From Candidatus Brocadiia bacterium (GTDB taxonomy: Bacteria > Planctomycetota > MHYJ01 > JACQXL01): a stretch of 5,210 bases of DNA. Each line of letters opens with the position of its first letter. Position 1 is the stretch's first letter. The translations under genes were made by a program, and so were the position numbers. The DNA lies in NCBI GenBank assembly GCA_020062035.1, contig JAGUXD010000104.1:1-5210 (forward strand), written 5' to 3'. This document shows positions 5,195 to 5,210 of the stretch, in pieces. The notes beneath the pieces were generated by a model. That model was not told where the DNA came from. It searched no databases and worked only from the letters and a program-made list of their open reading frames with translations.

Positions 5195-5210
5195 GGTACC
5201 ACTCCCTATA

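Noticed and set aside
4760..5210. tRNA, rRNA or riboswitch in the right intergenic region
   Set aside because: No cloverleaf, conserved tRNA arm sequence, rRNA segment or known riboswitch core was recognisable on either strand.

Overview
The window looks like a compact, moderately AT-rich chromosomal segment from an uncultured, probably anaerobic bacterium. There is no plasmid, phage or tRNA/rRNA signal. An anaerobic lifestyle is suggested by a nickel-dependent LarA-type racemase. A SpoVG carrying an extra zinc-ribbon insert and palindromic elements scattered at gene ends fit one of the deep candidate phyla (Omnitrophota-like or planctomycete-related lineages are guesses). Taxonomy cannot be settled from this sequence alone.

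Left part (1-3334, + strand): five tightly packed housekeeping genes that read as one transcription unit. They are the 3' part of pssA (phosphatidylserine synthase), folK (folate), panC (pantothenate), ispE (isoprenoid precursors, MEP pathway) and spoVG (nucleic-acid-binding regulator). The pssA-folK gap is 9 nt and the following junctions overlap by 4, 10 and 1 nt, so translation is probably coupled. The pssA-folK and ispE-spoVG junctions share a design: a short palindrome encodes the last residues of the upstream protein and is followed at once by a purine-rich ribosome binding site and the next ATG.

Middle (3331-4629, - strand): a full-length LarA-family nickel-pincer racemase/epimerase faces the operon. 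Its stop codon overlaps that of spoVG within one TTAA, leaving no room for a terminator between them.

Right part (4630-5210): about 580 nt without a supportable gene. Next to larA lie an inverted-repeat pair (core related to the ispE-tail palindrome) and a plausible sigma-70-type promoter for larA. From about 4960 to 5180 lies a cluster of four copies of a 10-nt core (AAGGTGTTCA) in alternating orientation. They form two inverted-repeat units, the second inside a roughly 115-nt imperfect hairpin. This cluster and the zinc-ribbon SpoVG are the two things most worth following up. No defence system, CRISPR array or complete mobile element is visible.
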